From Henckelia pumila (Eukaryota > Streptophyta > Magnoliopsida > Lamiales > Gesneriaceae), in NCBI RefSeq assembly GCF_033568475.1, contig NC_133121.1, positions 131,844,375-131,908,374 on the forward strand: a stretch of 64,000 nt of DNA, given 5' to 3'. Position numbers and translations under genes: made by a program. This document shows, piece by piece, positions 45,626-58,525 of this stretch (positions are counted from its first letter, which is position 1; the number at the start of each line of letters is the position of its first letter). Below the pieces are notes generated by a model, which worked only from the letters and a program-made list of their open reading frames with translations, was not told the DNA's origin and did not search any database.

Positions 45626-46896
45626 AATTGTTGAATTGTTGCTCCATGACGTGATCGAGCCATGATCCATGATACAATATGCACTTCAAATTTCTCCTGC
45701 TTTAGTGGTATGACGAATTTAATTGGATCAAATGTCACTTATGAATCTGATCTTGACGATGATGCAAGCTTAGTTATTGATGCAATCCAAAAGTGGATTA
45801 TTTGAAAATGCAGTATCGGAAGGATCGATAAGATAATTTTGACTTATATAGTGAAAACGAAAAATCAAGTAGCGGTAAAGTATTCCTAGAAAGAATGAGA
45901 CAATAAAACAGTATACCCAATTTTTTTAATCCTAATATCTATATATGATTCTTTGATAGAAATATATGTTAGTCCAATATCTCAGCAAGATTTTTTTGAT
46001 AGAAATATACTTCGTGGCAAGCAAGAAGAAGGAAAAAAGATCAAATGGTATTGAAATACATGAGGGTGTCTATAGTATAACTGTACTTACAGACTCTGAA
46101 AGATTTAAGGAGATTCAAAAATTGATGAAAGGTGACATTAAAAATTTTAGATTATTAAAAAAACTTTTGGATGAGGAGAAAAAAAAATGAGTGTATTTTC
46201 TCATTAAATCATGATTATTCTAGAATTTTGTTTAGAAATTAACAAGTAAATCGAATGTTTTTTTGTTGATGTTTTGGCGTAACGACTCATGACTATTCTA
46301 GAATTTTTGATATTTTTAGCTCATGAGGATTAATGTCATTCTAGTTTTATATGTTTGTTTTGTGGGAAAAATATTAATATTTTGTTGGACATTTTTTTAT
46401 ATATAAATGTTATATCTATTTAAATAAATAAGGCGTGTAATCCATTTATTTTGAATTCGATATTAGTACTTTGTTATCACAATACTTATGTTAATTTCAA
46501 AATATATTTGTTGAATATTGGATAGGTGTTACTATAATATTTTTGGCTGTAATGTGTTACTAAAATACTGATCTTATTATAGAGTGATCTTACGAAAAAT
46601 ATTTCTTATAGAATTATTGACCATTGCTTAATTTGATGGTTTTATATTGAAACTCAACTATTTGATATTTGATGGACATGATATTTTTACCTTATGAAAT
46701 TTAATATTAAAATCATACATATTTTTTTGTTGAATAAAAACATTAATATTTTATTTGTCGTTTATTTATATAAATTCAGTATTTAATCCAATTTTAAAAA
46801 ATAAAATGTAAATTTATTTTATTTTAAATTGGACATGATTATTTTGTAATCATGATACTTGTTTCAATTTCATGATACTACGACACAATTGATTTA
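45626..46896 (+). other. Mostly non-genic; one unassigned ORF 45966-46190
   Basis: A 74-codon plus-strand ORF contains a charged stretch (YSITVLTDSERFKEIQKL, ending LLDEEKKK) that could be a fragment of a real protein. I recognise no family and see no splice context. The remainder is AT-rich and empty. Confidence 0.25.
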
Positions 46897-47023
46897 GGGG
46901 GTGTTTGCAATTACTAAAAAAAAGTGATCGTTAGCTTTTGGCTTAAAAAAATCATTTTTGTGTGTTTTTTAAACACAGATTATGTGTTAGCTTATACTTA
47001 ACTGAATTAAAATCCAAAAGCTA

Positions 47024-47706
47024 GTGAGTGTTTGCAATCACTAAAAAAAATGATTGTTAGCTTTTGGCTTAAAAAAATCATTTTTGTGTGTTTCTTAAAT
47101 CTAGATTATGTGTTAGCTTATGCTTAACTTAATTGAAATTCAAAAGCTAGTCATGTGTTGATTATGATTCTCCAAAATTGATTCTAATAAGGGAGTGTTT
47201 GCAATCACTAAAAAAAATGATTGTTAGCTTTTAGCTTAAAAAAATCATTTTTGTATGTTTCTTAAACCTAGATTATGTGTTAGCTTATGCTTAACTTAAT
47301 TGAAATCCAAAAGCTAGTCATGTGGTGATTATAATTCTTCAAAAGTGATTCTAATAAGAAGGTCATTGTTAAAATCACTCTAATAACTTATTTATCAAAC
47401 ACTACCCAACTTTGATTTTTAGATTTTCACATTTGTTTTCAAACACTATCAATTTTTTATTTTTCTTAACTTTTTTATAATCTATAAATTAATCATTTCT
47501 ACAAAAGCACAATTTATTGCAAACACTCCCTAAGAAGATCATTGTTAAAATCACTCTAATTACTTATTTATCAAACACTACTAAACTTTGATTTTTAAAT
47601 TTTCACATTTGTTTCCAAACACTACCAACTTTTGATTTTTCTTAAATTTTTTATAATCTATAAATTAATCACTTCTACGAAAGCACAATCTATTGCAAAC
47701 ACTCCC
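47024..47706. mobile_element. Middle MITE, inserted in the outer copy
   Basis: It starts GTGAGTGTTTGCAATCAC and ends ATTGCAAACACTCCC. CTA is duplicated on both sides (47021-47023, 47707-47709). Removing it with one CTA restores the uninterrupted CTAGTCATG text seen in the inner copy. It is itself interrupted at 47190. Confidence 0.85.
47191..47530. mobile_element. Inner MITE, inserted in the middle copy
   Basis: Uninterrupted 340-bp element with perfect ends GGGAGTGTTTGCAAT and ATTGCAAACACTCCC. TAA is duplicated (47188-47190, 47531-47533). It is the youngest of the three and shows the complete family sequence. Confidence 0.9.
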
Positions 47707-47923
47707 CTAGTCATGTGGTGATTATGATTCTCCAAAAGTGATTTTAATAAAAAGGTCATTGCTAAAATCATTCTAATCACTTATTTATCAAACACTACCC
47801 AACTTTGATTTTTAGATTTTTACATTTGTTTCCAAACACTACCAATTTTTTATTTTTCTTAAATTTTTTATAATTTATTAATTAATTATTCCTACAAAAT
47901 CAAACTCTATTGCAAAAACTCTA

Positions 47924-48337
47924 TAAGAAATTAATTTAACCCTCCCACGCTCGCAACACTCACCATTTCATCTAAAAACAGTGGCACTGAATGACTCAGC
48001 TCTTTCCTCTCGCCTTGTTTTGCTTTTATCGTATGTCTTCGTTTTCCCTTGCTATTCTTTTTGATCTTTTGGGACAATTTGTTTCGACTCCAATCTTATA
48101 ATGGGGAAAATGTTGGGATAAATTACTTGATCCACTGACAGCCCTTATTATTTAATTCACATTAAAAAAATTTATTTTTTTGTTTTTTTGTTTTTTTTGT
48201 TTTTGTGTTGTTCATATCAAAAGAAATTCAATTTCGTGAAGGTTGCCAAATAACCGCCTAAGGGCAATACTCATCTAATGAACTAGTTTCGATCAACTCT
48301 ACATATGCATGGGATTACATGACTGTCTGCGCACAGG
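47924..48337. other. Upstream region of the small gene at 48338
   Basis: Contains CTCCCACGCTCGCAACACTC and a TTTGTTTTT-rich tract, and ends in the acceptor-like TGTCTGCGCACAG. It could hold the promoter and a leader exon, but no start site is identified. Confidence 0.3.
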
Positions 48338-49291
48338 ATGATGAAAGTGATGAGTGCCATCAATCCTTTTCGATGTATTTTTGATGTGTTGAAAGAGGAC
48401 GTAGTGTTCTGTGAGATCAAGGTACCCTTCTAGCGATGATATCCTAGATTTTTATGCATGTTTTATTATAATAGTATGTGCAATCTTTGTGATTGGCTAT
48501 TTGAATGTTCAAAGTTTTTGTTGTGTGGACTGTGGAGTGCAGACGTAGTTGTTCTATGTTATAAACAGTCTTAAAAATCCAATCTTCTGCGTAGGTACAA
48601 AGGCTTTTCACGCCAATTCCAACCAACTTTAATAAATTAAAAGTCTCAATGACTCAATAAGATGTTTAGGTTTAGTAGTTGGTTCGTTTTACCTTTCAAA
48701 CTCTCGAGGCTTAGACTATTTTAACTACACGACACCTGCGTGTGTATTTTTTTGTCATCGGATTTTGTGTTTCAAAGTCCATAGCCATAAGATATGAAAT
48801 GGGGAGAGGTGATGTTTAAGACAAAGAAGAGCTATGGATTATGGTGAATTCTGGTTTGCTAGTTTGAATGTAGCTCGCCAAATGGAATTTGATACTTGTG
48901 TCATTGTGCTTTTAAATAAATGCTTGAAGTATTTCCTAATTGAGTTTCCAGTTGGCGTGTGGTGTGGTGCTGCTACACTACTCCGAGATTGAATGAAACC
49001 TAGAGTGAAGTATGACCCATGTCAAAACCGTAAGACTTATAATTTAAAGTAGATTTTAAATAGGCTGAAGAGGGAGGCAGTTGTGTCATCAAATGTGTTT
49101 CCCTTAATTGTTTCTTGTTGTTGACTAAGAAGTTTGGAGTTTGATCTTTGGCTGCTTATTTATTTTTTTTAAAGTGTGATGGTGAAATTTCAAACCTGGT
49201 CGACAATGTCGATGACTATGCCAAAAAACTCTGTCAAAGAGATGACAGTCAGCCCTTTGACACATGGTACAAGTATATCCAGAATATCTAG
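48338..49291 (+). CDS. Small two-exon gene, unknown protein
   Basis: Exon 1 (48338-48421, after GCGCACAG, ending at a GTACCC donor) encodes MMKVMSAINPFRCIFDVLKE then DVVFCEIK. Exon 2 (49175-49291, after TTTTTTTTAAAG) encodes CDGEISNLVDNVDDYAKKLC, then QRDDSQPFDTWYKYIQNI and TAG. Both keep phase 0, giving 66 residues. The second exon has the look of a conserved helical protein (acidic, YAKKLC, WYKYIQ), but I do not recognise it. It may be a truncated copy of a longer gene. It converges with the 5-phosphatase gene. The poly-T acceptor and lack of stops favour a real exon pair. Confidence 0.4.
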
Positions 49292-50074
49292 AAATTATGT
49301 TTCATCGTGTTCTTGTGTTCATTGCCATTGATCAAGGTTTGTGATTGTGCTACTTTTTCTTACTATCTATTTTTGTCAACCTTGAAAGCAGTAAAAATGA
49401 TCTTCAGGATGGCTCTGTTCTTGGTTGTGATGGTGTACTGCATGTCTCACCTACTAGTAAGATTTAGTAGTGAATTGTTACAATTCATTATATTTAAATG
49501 TTATTTGCTAGTTTCAACCTCGCTGTAAAATCCGAGCATAATGTGATCAACTATGATTGATTTCTTGGATGCTAGATTATCTTGGAAAAATATCACTTCA
49601 ACTTAGTGTAATTCGAGCATTAGTTTTATTTGTTAAACAAAACTGCATCAATCTTCAATGCACAATACTTCATCTAAATCATTTGTTTCTATCTTCTCCT
49701 ATGTCCAATAAAAATCCTTACACTAAATCACTTATTTATTGTACTAATTATCTTGTAGTTATTTGCGTATATGTATGTATATATATGTGTGTGCATGTTT
49801 TCTTTTCATCATTTTTTGGTGATCTTTGATATGGACTTACTATTATCTTCCTTTTTGTTCGCAGAGAAGTTATATGCGCACATTTATGCCCCTTGTATGT
49901 ATAGATATGTGTATATTTGTTGTGTTTCAATTGTAAGGGAAGATATATGTGTATAGATACGTGTATATTTGTTGTGTTCCATTTTAATAGTATTTCCGGG
50001 TGAGGGAGTCATTTTGATCAGCAATACAAGTTAATTTATAAGCGAAAATATCGAATTCTTTCGTTGAAATGGTT
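49292..50074. other. Convergent intergenic region
   Basis: Sequence between the 3' ends of the unknown gene and the 5-phosphatase. TATGTGTG-type tracts occur at 49770-49970, with two similar ATATGTGTATA blocks at 49904 and 49945. No gene is supported. Confidence 0.4.
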
Positions 50075-51744
50075 CTATGTATCAACAAATCTGTTAGACA
50101 TGGGGCTGCCTGGCTCTTTCTTGGTTCCAGTAACCTCATTACCTACCATAAAAATTGCTTTAACGGGTCTATGATCAGATAATCTAGATTCACCTCTGGT
50201 GTACTGGATTTGCTTCAATCCCTTGCCAAACCAAATTATCCGATCGCACCTATAAAACTGTCGTCTTTGTCAAATTAACTGTTGCAAATTATATGATAAA
50301 AGCATGGAGTTATTGGCAACTTACCATGCAGGAGCTCGTCTCTCCGTCGCCTTTAATTTGTGATCGGTTACATAATAGTCATCCGAGTTTTGATTATATT
50401 TATAGGTGGGTGCAAACTCGATTTCTTCCTCGTGCCAACCCTCAAAGACATGGCCTTCTGCAAGCTCAGCTTTCAGCTTTATGTTCAGATTGCAAATTGA
50501 TGTCAGGACAAAGTTCATTTACCGATTTCGATGTAATGTTTTACTTACATCATCTAAAAAATGTCCTACCATTTTTCGTTACCTGATCATTTTGTAACAA
50601 GGTACTCCATTCTTTACGCTCGACCAATGATCTTGTTGTAGCATCTGGCAGGTATATCCTGTAGTTCAAGTCGCCGAGCCAAACCACGCCACTGTATTTC
50701 AGGAGGCCGAATTGATATGAAGTGATGTACAAAGTTAGAGGTCTTTGTAGAAAGATCAAGCAAAACCATAAAGAGAGCAAAGAAGAGACTCTAGTATAAT
50801 AACGAATTAAGCTCGAAATAGAATTCATCATTCATGTATTATCTATTTGATTTTATTGAAGAAGGTACACATACTCATGGTCTAAAATTTTTCTAGGTAG
50901 ATGCTGAAGAGATTCGGTTGGAAATAAGGTACGTGACAATATGCTTGCTGCATCGATATTTCTCTGTCTCTCGTCGCCTTCTTTTCCTCCTGAAGCTAAA
51001 TGACTGCACACAAAGCAGAAGCTTGTTTCATGCAAGAAGAATCTGACTGAGACAGAACCCTGCTTGTGAAAATATCGATTCCGTCAATTTATTTTCTTCT
51101 CATGTAACTTTATCGTAACAAATATATGGAAATCTAAGACATGGTTCTGAAAATAATGATTCATTATGTGTGAAGAATTCATGTTTAATACCTTGTTTCC
51201 CAGGAACCCAAAGATACCACAGCCTACACATGAAACACTTGGATGCCTGATGTAACCATGTAGCTCTGTCCTCGCCCACACTGTGATGTATATTCCTACC
51301 ATTTGTTTACTTATCAAGCATCGGAAATCCGGAACGATTGAATTGTTGGAATTGGGTATTTTCATTGGATAAATTCTTTGAGTCTCTCCGATTTCCGGCT
51401 CATTAGTTATGCCTTTGGTTGCCATTCTTGTGTTGAGAGCTACTTCTATAAGAGCATCCCATTTGGAGCTGATATTAGTCTTATCTATCCCCAAAACATT
51501 TCCAGCTTTGAGTGGAACAATTTCTTGGAACCTGCCAACAGTTACATGTCTTGCATGTCACAAGAAGTGAATCAAACCATTTTCTATCCAAATTTTGCAC
51601 ACACTACACTGCACTCTCTTAAAAGCTGAAGATTACCCCAAAACATATATATCTGCCTTGCAGTTTCGTGTGTCGAGCAAATCTTCAAGTTCCAGATCAT
51701 CTGGTGGTGTGATACCTCCTGCATTCCAGGAGCTGACAAACAGT
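50075..51744 (-). CDS. Type I inositol polyphosphate 5-phosphatase, catalytic domain (5' exons not seen)
   Basis: Removes the 5-phosphate from inositol polyphosphates, a signal-terminating step. Six exons (51744-51637, 51531-51192, 51059-50875, 50691-50583, 50476-50325, 50249-50075) join in phase into 355 residues without a stop. In order: [87 protein letters not shown]; signature motif [28 protein letters not shown]; signature motif II APAWCDRIIW; and [10 protein letters not shown], ending MSNRFVDT. All borders are GT-AG. The gene looks functional over this range. The first exon starts in mid-codon, and no N-terminal exon is found up to 52480. It may lie beyond a long intron, or the gene may be truncated. 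Confidence 0.88.
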
Positions 51745-52480
51745 CTTTCGAAGGGCGAAAAGACAAAAAGAAAAGAAACATATCACATCAGTCTCAACTG
51801 TGCCTTACAAAGATTCTTAGTGAGTAAGTTGGCAAAAGTACTTAACAGTGATTTAGAAAAAGTTTCCATGAAAAATAAAATAAGTAATTTTCCATATTCA
51901 AGAAAAAAAAAAACTTTGAATTTCAAGATGATGAGTTACTTTATAACTCAAGTATTGGGGAAGAAGTTTGTTACAGTTCGCACGTGAATGTTTCTCCGGC
52001 AATGGAATAGTTTCTGTGGCCGACGAAAGATTCTTGGTTTGTGCTTTGCATATGTTGTGTTGGTTTAGTCAAATTCTCAGAGTGCACAACAAAATTTTTG
52101 CTGCTCATTATCTTTCTCAAGATTTTACATGTCATGATCTTGCGATCAATGAAAGGCGAGAGCAGGTTCACTTACCCGCTCCTATTCACAAGGTCTTAGA
52201 AGCTACTGTGTGGGAGGTTTTTAAAGTTGGATACTGAAAATGATGGATTTATTTAGAGGTAATAAAAATAGAGGTATGTTGGTAGGAGCTGACTAAATTT
52301 GAGAACAATATATATATGAAAATCATGGGACACATAAGCTTTGATTTGACATGTTGGACAAGGCAGAAAACAATGAAACCGTGCTTAGTGCGAATGACAA
52401 TGTTAAATATTTTTTTTTTTAACGTTTGATTCAAGTTTTACAATCATTATAGTTAAATAAATCACATTTCATGAATTGAG
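51745..52480. other. Upstream side of the 5-phosphatase; unassigned plus-strand ORF
   Basis: Plus-strand positions 51968-52237 are open for 89 codons (ADERFLVCALHMLCWFSQI ... VLEATVWEVFKVGY). I do not recognise the product. The minus strand holds no convincing 5-phosphatase N-terminal exon. Poly-A/T tracts occur at 51903 and 52408. Confidence 0.3.
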
Positions 52481-52800
52481 CAGTGCCTTTTTTTTTTTTT
52501 TTTGAAACTCATGTTTTGGTTTTTTTTTTTTTTTGAGAAAGGAAATATATTATATATCATCAAGAGAAATCGATACAATCCAAGACGGTAAGACACCTTC
52601 AACCCAAGACGAGAGAGAAGGATTAGAAAGAGCACAATGAGCAATACAATGGGCTAAGATTATTAGCCGCATGATTAACATGTTTAATAGCAATGAAATT
52701 AACAGACTCTAGAAGGGAGCGAATATCCGCTACAATATTGCCAACGAAGAAGTCACTGCTTGGACAGCAAGGGAGGAATCCAACGAAGCAGTGCCTAAGT
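52480..52800 (-). mobile_element. Possible LINE 3' remnant
   Basis: On the minus strand a decayed frame with FIAIKHVNHAAN resembles the RNase H-like end of plant non-LTR elements, and poly-T tracts at 52490-52503 and 52521-52534 could be its poly-A tail. A similar T-rich start with ACTTTTATTAATATAG occurs at 53030-53130. Evidence is thin. Confidence 0.25.
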
Positions 52801-53527
52801 TATAGAAAAAACAAATAGATGCTTATGCTTGTAGACTTAGATGAGTCTGGAATTATTGTCCTCCACTTGGAAATAGGACCACATTTTGTTATTTTTTTTA
52901 AATATTTGAAGAACTAAGAAATGACCAAAAAACGTGATGTGTATTTGATTTACTTTCTAGATTATTATAGGTACTGTGAAATATAAGTAGTTGTTGGGTT
53001 AGTTATATCATTTGGCTTCTTTTTCTTTTTTTTTTTTCTTTTTTGCAATGGTAATCTTGTATCACTTTTATTAATATAGATTGTTCCTCGATACAAAATC
53101 AATCGGCCTAGAAGAAAATTCCTCGTTCACCCAACAAAAATATATAGGAGAATAAGTAACAAATTGAACAAAAGAATGAGCGATTAAACCGTCGAATATG
53201 TTTTAAACTAGTCATAGCTGGATTCAGAAAAAAGTGTACGTCTTTAAGGGATTATGACATTGAGAAACACATTATATCATGTTAGAATATAATGTATGTA
53301 ATAACAAACTAGTATACGTCTAGGAATGATGAATATTAAATTCGAGGTAATAATTATACATGATCAGATATTATTTAGAAATCTCACATTATCCATAGTT
53401 TGGCTTGAAGATAAAAAGCTCATTCAAATCTCAAGGACAGGTGGTTAGATGACCCAATTCTATGCAACTGCTTTCAAAATATTTTGTTGAGTTTTATTTG
53501 GGAATTCTGAAAGAGATGAAAGGGTTC

Positions 53528-53738
53528 TAGCTAGGGTTGGTTTTTCGGTATACATTACTAAAAATATTGGTACGAAAAAAAATTCATACCGATACCAATA
53601 GCGAAATTTCGAAATTTTGGTATGGAAAAAAAATCCATATTGATACCGATATACAAAAAAATATCTGTATATCAAAAAAAATTCGGTACGATATGCCAAA
53701 AATTCGGTATTTTGATCCAATATGCCAGTCCTAGATCT
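53528..53738. repeat. GGTATACCG-type repeat, copy a
   Basis: Begins AGGGTTGGTTTTTCGGTATAC and is dense in CGGTAT/ATACCG words and AAATTTCG, ending near CCAGTCCTAG. It shares this composition and order with copies b, c and d. Probably a non-autonomous transposon family. 52801-53527 is otherwise empty. Confidence 0.55.
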
Positions 53739-53739
53739 A

Positions 53740-55960
53740 GCTACGGATAAAATATAGAAGTTTCATCCTTAATATTTTAATTAAGAATCTATATTCATAT
53801 CAAACATCATACAATTTATCACATCATACTATGCATCGACACTTGATTATTAATTTATCAATGTGATTATACATCTTACGATTATTTTGATTTTTGTCAC
53901 ACACATGCACCAAGTAATACCTAGTGTAATAACATTAGGCGTGTGTGTGTGTGAACTCTATCACCCCCAACGTATTGATTCCTCTATACTCTATAGTTCG
54001 AATAGATATTATCATTACACAAAAACTTTTATTAGACGGTCTCATTGGTAAATTTTATGAGACAAATTTTTCATTGGGCCACCCATGAAAACGTGTTATT
54101 TTTTATGCCAAATGTATTACTCTTTCTTGTAAATATGAGCAAGATTGATATGTCTCATGGATAAAAATTTATGAGACCATGTCATAATAAATCGACTCTT
54201 ATTATTATTAATATTATAATTATTATTGAGCAAGATGATAATGATGATGATGCTTTACGAGACAAAACAATCCGAAAACATAATTAAAACCCAAACATAG
54301 AAATATAAAAGCTTCCCCATAATAGAAAAAAAAATGTATGGTTTAGTTTTAAAATATTTTTGGGTTTCAGAAAATGGTAAATGCGGACAATTTATATGGT
54401 GCAAGTGATTGTGCAAGTGATAGGAACTGAATCTTGTATTTGATTTGCTGGACGGAAATCAGTGGGAGAAAAAAACCACTAGAATGCTTAATCATGCAAA
54501 TGATTTAATTAATTAATTAATATTATTATTATCAAACTGCCTATCTAAGCAAACATCGACTTAGGCAGCTTAACAAATTGATTAAATATATAAGCTGATC
54601 AACTTCATCTACAATCATCGTCATGAATATTCAATATAAACCATGGTTCGATTGCGTAACGGTGAAAGTCGTAAAATAATTATAAAATTTTATTGAATTT
54701 TTTTTTTATAAAGAAAATTTTATTGAATTTGTTGTAGTAAATTGGGGTAATTCTTAAATTTAATTCATTGTGAACATGTTTCTTCACCTTTCATTCGAAG
54801 TTCTTACACTAACAAACAATTTGGTGTCATCATCATTATTATTATTATCTAAACTATATATAAGGCAAGAACACTTTAGTGGTCTCTTGTTATGCTCATT
54901 TTTAGTTTTTTTTTTTCAAAAATAAAAACCACACAAAATTATCAACTTGCAAAAAATTAAAATTAAAATTAAAATCAAATACTTAAAAAAAATAAATTTA
55001 TATTATATACAATCAAATTTCTTTGTATTGTAAATTGTTAGAGAATACATACATAACATATATTTGTATATAACATTACACACGCTTTGCGTGTGCGCTA
55101 CGTACAGCTAATTTACATAAAATGTTATGGGACAAAATCAAGAATATAGTCCATGTGTGCGTGGGCAAATAAATTGTTTCACTTGCATGTAATTAGCTGG
55201 GGGGCAACCACCCATTTTCAAGAGGTAAACTCAGAAACCTTTAGTATAAAAATCGCCTTCATGTAAGAAATTTTGTTAAGAAATGACGTGTAAACTTCAA
55301 AAAATTCTTTTACAAATAATTGTTATATTCACGGCTCCTCATTCCATCTTGATTCGAGGATATTATTATTATAATATTATATCACAACGATGATGGAAAA
55401 TGAGAATTCCGCGTATTAGGTAAAATTTTATGCTATAAAAGTTGTTTATAACGACAGAAGTTGAAAATAATTTGGATAATTATAATCCAATGGGGGCATT
55501 ATAGTATCTTTCATGTTGTTTTCGGTTCTTGTTTAATATTAGATGCTAATAAAAATCTTTTCACCTATTCATATTGATTGGCATGATACCAAAGCATAGA
55601 GCCCTATAGACAATGACAAACTGCTAAAAGTTACATTTTAAGAAAAAAAGTATACATAAATTTTTTTTTATTTTTATTTTATAAGAACATGGTGAACCCA
55701 TAACACAGTAGTATGCAATTGCAATTGCAATTGCAAATCATGTCAACCAGTTAAACTACATTAGGAAAGTCTTATGTGACATGATCATCCAACAAAATGT
55801 TAACGTTCATAATACTTTGACATCGTGTTTATCTACTCTACCAACTGATCAAATACCTCGTTATAACATTTTTAACCTTTTAATATTCGAGAGGGATTAT
55901 GTCCTATCATCAAAATGTTTTTTTTATGGATCATAAATTGGTGGCGCACACATGTAATTA
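53740..55960. other. Non-genic DNA with one MITE-like repeat
   Basis: At 54034-54192 AGACGGTCTCATTGG ... ATGAGACCATGTC forms an inverted-end repeat. A relative is at 56589-56742 (GAGACGGTCTTACAGG ... AACAAGAAACCTAC), including TGTAAATATGA(G/A)CAAGATTGA. A TTGCAATTGCAATTGCAA tract lies near 55715. No gene is supported. Confidence 0.5.
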
Positions 55961-55964
55961 TAGG

Positions 55965-56345
55965 ATAGTATACCGTATCATAACGAAAATTACGTTATAA
56001 GAAAATTTTATACCGAAATTTTATGTACATATTATAACTAGCATATTGATTATACTGAAAGTTTATGGTATATCAAGATTACGGTACGATACTGATATAT
56101 ATCGTTGTACACCGAAAAAAACCTACTATTTTTTTAAAATTTAAAATTTTTTTTTTAAGAATATTATACTTTTTTTAATTTTTATATATTGTTTGATATT
56201 TTTTTTTATACCGAAAATTTCAAATTTCATATCGTTACAGTAGCAAAAAAATTCGATACCTTTACAGTACCGTATAAAAAATTCGGTCTTTTTTGATACA
56301 ATAACCCCTGTATACCAAAAATTTGGTGTTTTTTCTCACCCTGCA
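55965..56345. repeat. GGTATACCG-type repeat, copy b
   Basis: The longest and most decayed member: TATACCGTATCATAACG near the start, CTGTATACCAAAAATTTGGT near the end, with a T/A-rich middle that may be an insertion. Confidence 0.45.
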
Positions 56346-56763
56346 TGTAAATATGCAACCTACATATTATCGTAAAGCATGAGCTTAACAATAAACTTAT
56401 CTTTTCTGATATGTACATTGTTTGGGGCTTTTATTGGGCTTGAGCCCTAGTATAACAGGACCTAGTAAGTTCGAAACGCCTTTCCCGGCTATGGGTAAAT
56501 GGGCTTGGATTGGACCAGACCCTAATTAAATTGTTGGGCGCGTGAAAATCATGTGCAACAGTGACTAGTATACATACACAAAATTTTCGTGAGACGGTCT
56601 TACAGGTAAATTTTGTGAGGCAAATATCATATTTGGATTTTGGGTCACTCATGAAAATTTTTTACTTTTTGTTGTAAATATGAACAAGATTGACTCATTT
56701 CATAGATAAAGATCCGTGACAGTGTCAACAAGAAACCTACTCCCTCACACACACATATATGAG

Positions 56764-56986
56764 TAGGGCTGGGATACCGAATCAAAATACCAACTTTTCG
56801 GGATATCGTACCGAAATTTTTTCGATAAATAGACATGTTTTTGGTATATCGAATTTTTTTTCGATATCTGTACGGTATTAGTATGGTTTTTTTTCATACC
56901 AAAATTTCGAAATTTCGATATCGGTACTGATATGAATTTTTTTCATACCAATATTTTCGATACGGTATATCGAAAACTCACCCCTA
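56764..56986. repeat. GGTATACCG-type repeat, copy c
   Basis: AGGGCTGGGATACCGAATCA at the left and CGGTATATCGAAAACTCACC at the right are inverted relatives. The interior has TACGGTATTAGTATGG and CATACCAAAATTTCG. Confidence 0.6.
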
Positions 56987-57726
56987 TATATGAGATAGAA
57001 AAACAAACCATCATAAATATATTTTTAAAGAAGAAATCTTATAAATTAGAAAATAAGAACTAAAAAACAAAGAAATGAAGCCGTTGGTTTAAGAAAAGAT
57101 AACTAGTACATATAATCCAACAAAAAAAGAAAGAATATATTCCTTTTCGGGAGTGATTCATCTTCCCCAACTCCCCGGTGCCAATATTTTGAAGTCAAAG
57201 CTAACATATATGCTACAAAGAAGGTCTTTTTCCCATAAAATATAATTTGTAAATGTCACTGTTTAATTAATTAACTGGCGAAAAATTGTTGCATATTTTG
57301 CGCGACTCTCTCAAACTGTCGTTCTCATTAGTGACTCGCAACAGTGATGAGTTTGGACTTTCTCTTGATATTTTTTAGGCAACCAATAGAATTCAAAAAA
57401 CTGATAGCTTTCTGTATATGTATCATAGATCTTAGAATCTTATTATATATTATTATTAAAGAAGAACACCACTTAGTAACTAAATTAAAATTGATTAGAT
57501 GAAACCAAAAATAAAATATCTAAAATAGCTTCCAAAAAATACAAAAAAAAGGTAAAAAAAAAAAAAGAAAAAATCTCTATCTCTATTTTAAACGTTGTTT
57601 ACCCATTATTTTGTCTATTTTTTGTGTATTCATTTTAAATTTATTAGAAATAAAAATATAACAACAAAAATAATAAATATTCACGTTTTAACACACACAA
57701 TGTATAATATTATGTTAGGTAAGCCC

Positions 57727-57760
<34 letters not shown>

Positions 57761-58198
57761 CTGGCTTTGATCAATCCATTTATGCTCATAGCCATTGTCA
57801 ATATAACAATCTCATGTAAACGATAATTTAATTTAATGATAGTGCTAAAAACAATAAAAATGAAATTAAACAACACGATCGCCAACGAAAAGTGCCGAAG
57901 CCTTTTGATAAACAGTTTATTGTTTTTAGCATGAAAAGTGCCGAAGCCATTTGATTCGTTGAAGCAAGTCTTATTTCTATATCAGTCCCCTCTTACTCGA
58001 TCTTCGGTATTATTTTTCTTGCGGTGTCATTTTGGAATGCCAAACTAATCCAATTCGTACCTTTATATGCCTTTTTTTTACATTCAATGTCACTGTTTAA
58101 TTAATTAACTGGTGAAAAATTGTTGCATATTTTGCGCGACTCTCTCAAACTGTCGTTCTCATTAGTGTGACTTACAATGATGGATATGGGCTTTCTCT

Positions 58199-58280
<82 letters not shown>

Positions 58281-58525
58281 TGGGAACATATACTTTTTAA
58301 ATTTATTTGGAACATATTCATTTCGAAACCAAAATCTATATCATAAAATGTTTAGAATTGTGAAATGATACAATATCATGTCATAAATAAATAAATAATT
58401 GATTATACAAACAAATAGTTTATTTGAATGAGGTGGTTGGAGCTATCAATCAATGAATTCATGTGAACAAATAAACAAGTTAAAATTCCTCGTAAAACTA
58501 AGACTAGGTTACATAATAAATTTTC
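56987..58525. repeat. Non-genic; 125-bp direct repeat and microsatellites
   Basis: AATGTCACTGTTTAATTAAT at 57254 recurs at 58086, and the match continues to TCTCTTGATAT about 125 bp on. AAAAGTGCCGAAGCC is repeated at 57888 and 57931. (TAA)n lies at 57729-57757 and a (TA)n tract of about 75 bp at 58201-58275. Confidence 0.7.

Larger units (their letters stand above)
46897..47923. mobile_element. Outer MITE of a three-level nest
   Basis: The left end GGGGGTGTTTGCAATTACT is at 46897. The element is interrupted after CAAAAGCTA (47023) and resumes at GTCATGTGGTGATTATGATT (47710). It ends at about 47923 in a decayed ATTGCAAAAACTCTA. TTA precedes it; the right flank is TAA, so the duplication is not exact. 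The PIF/Harbinger group is inferred from the two inner copies. Confidence 0.75.

Noticed and set aside
51971-52171. Minus-strand ORF as the missing 5-phosphatase N-terminus
   Set aside because: It has no similarity to the family's N-terminal region and no suitable donor site.
58101-58368. ORFs made of alternating Tyr and Ile
   Set aside because: They are translations of the (TA)n microsatellite.
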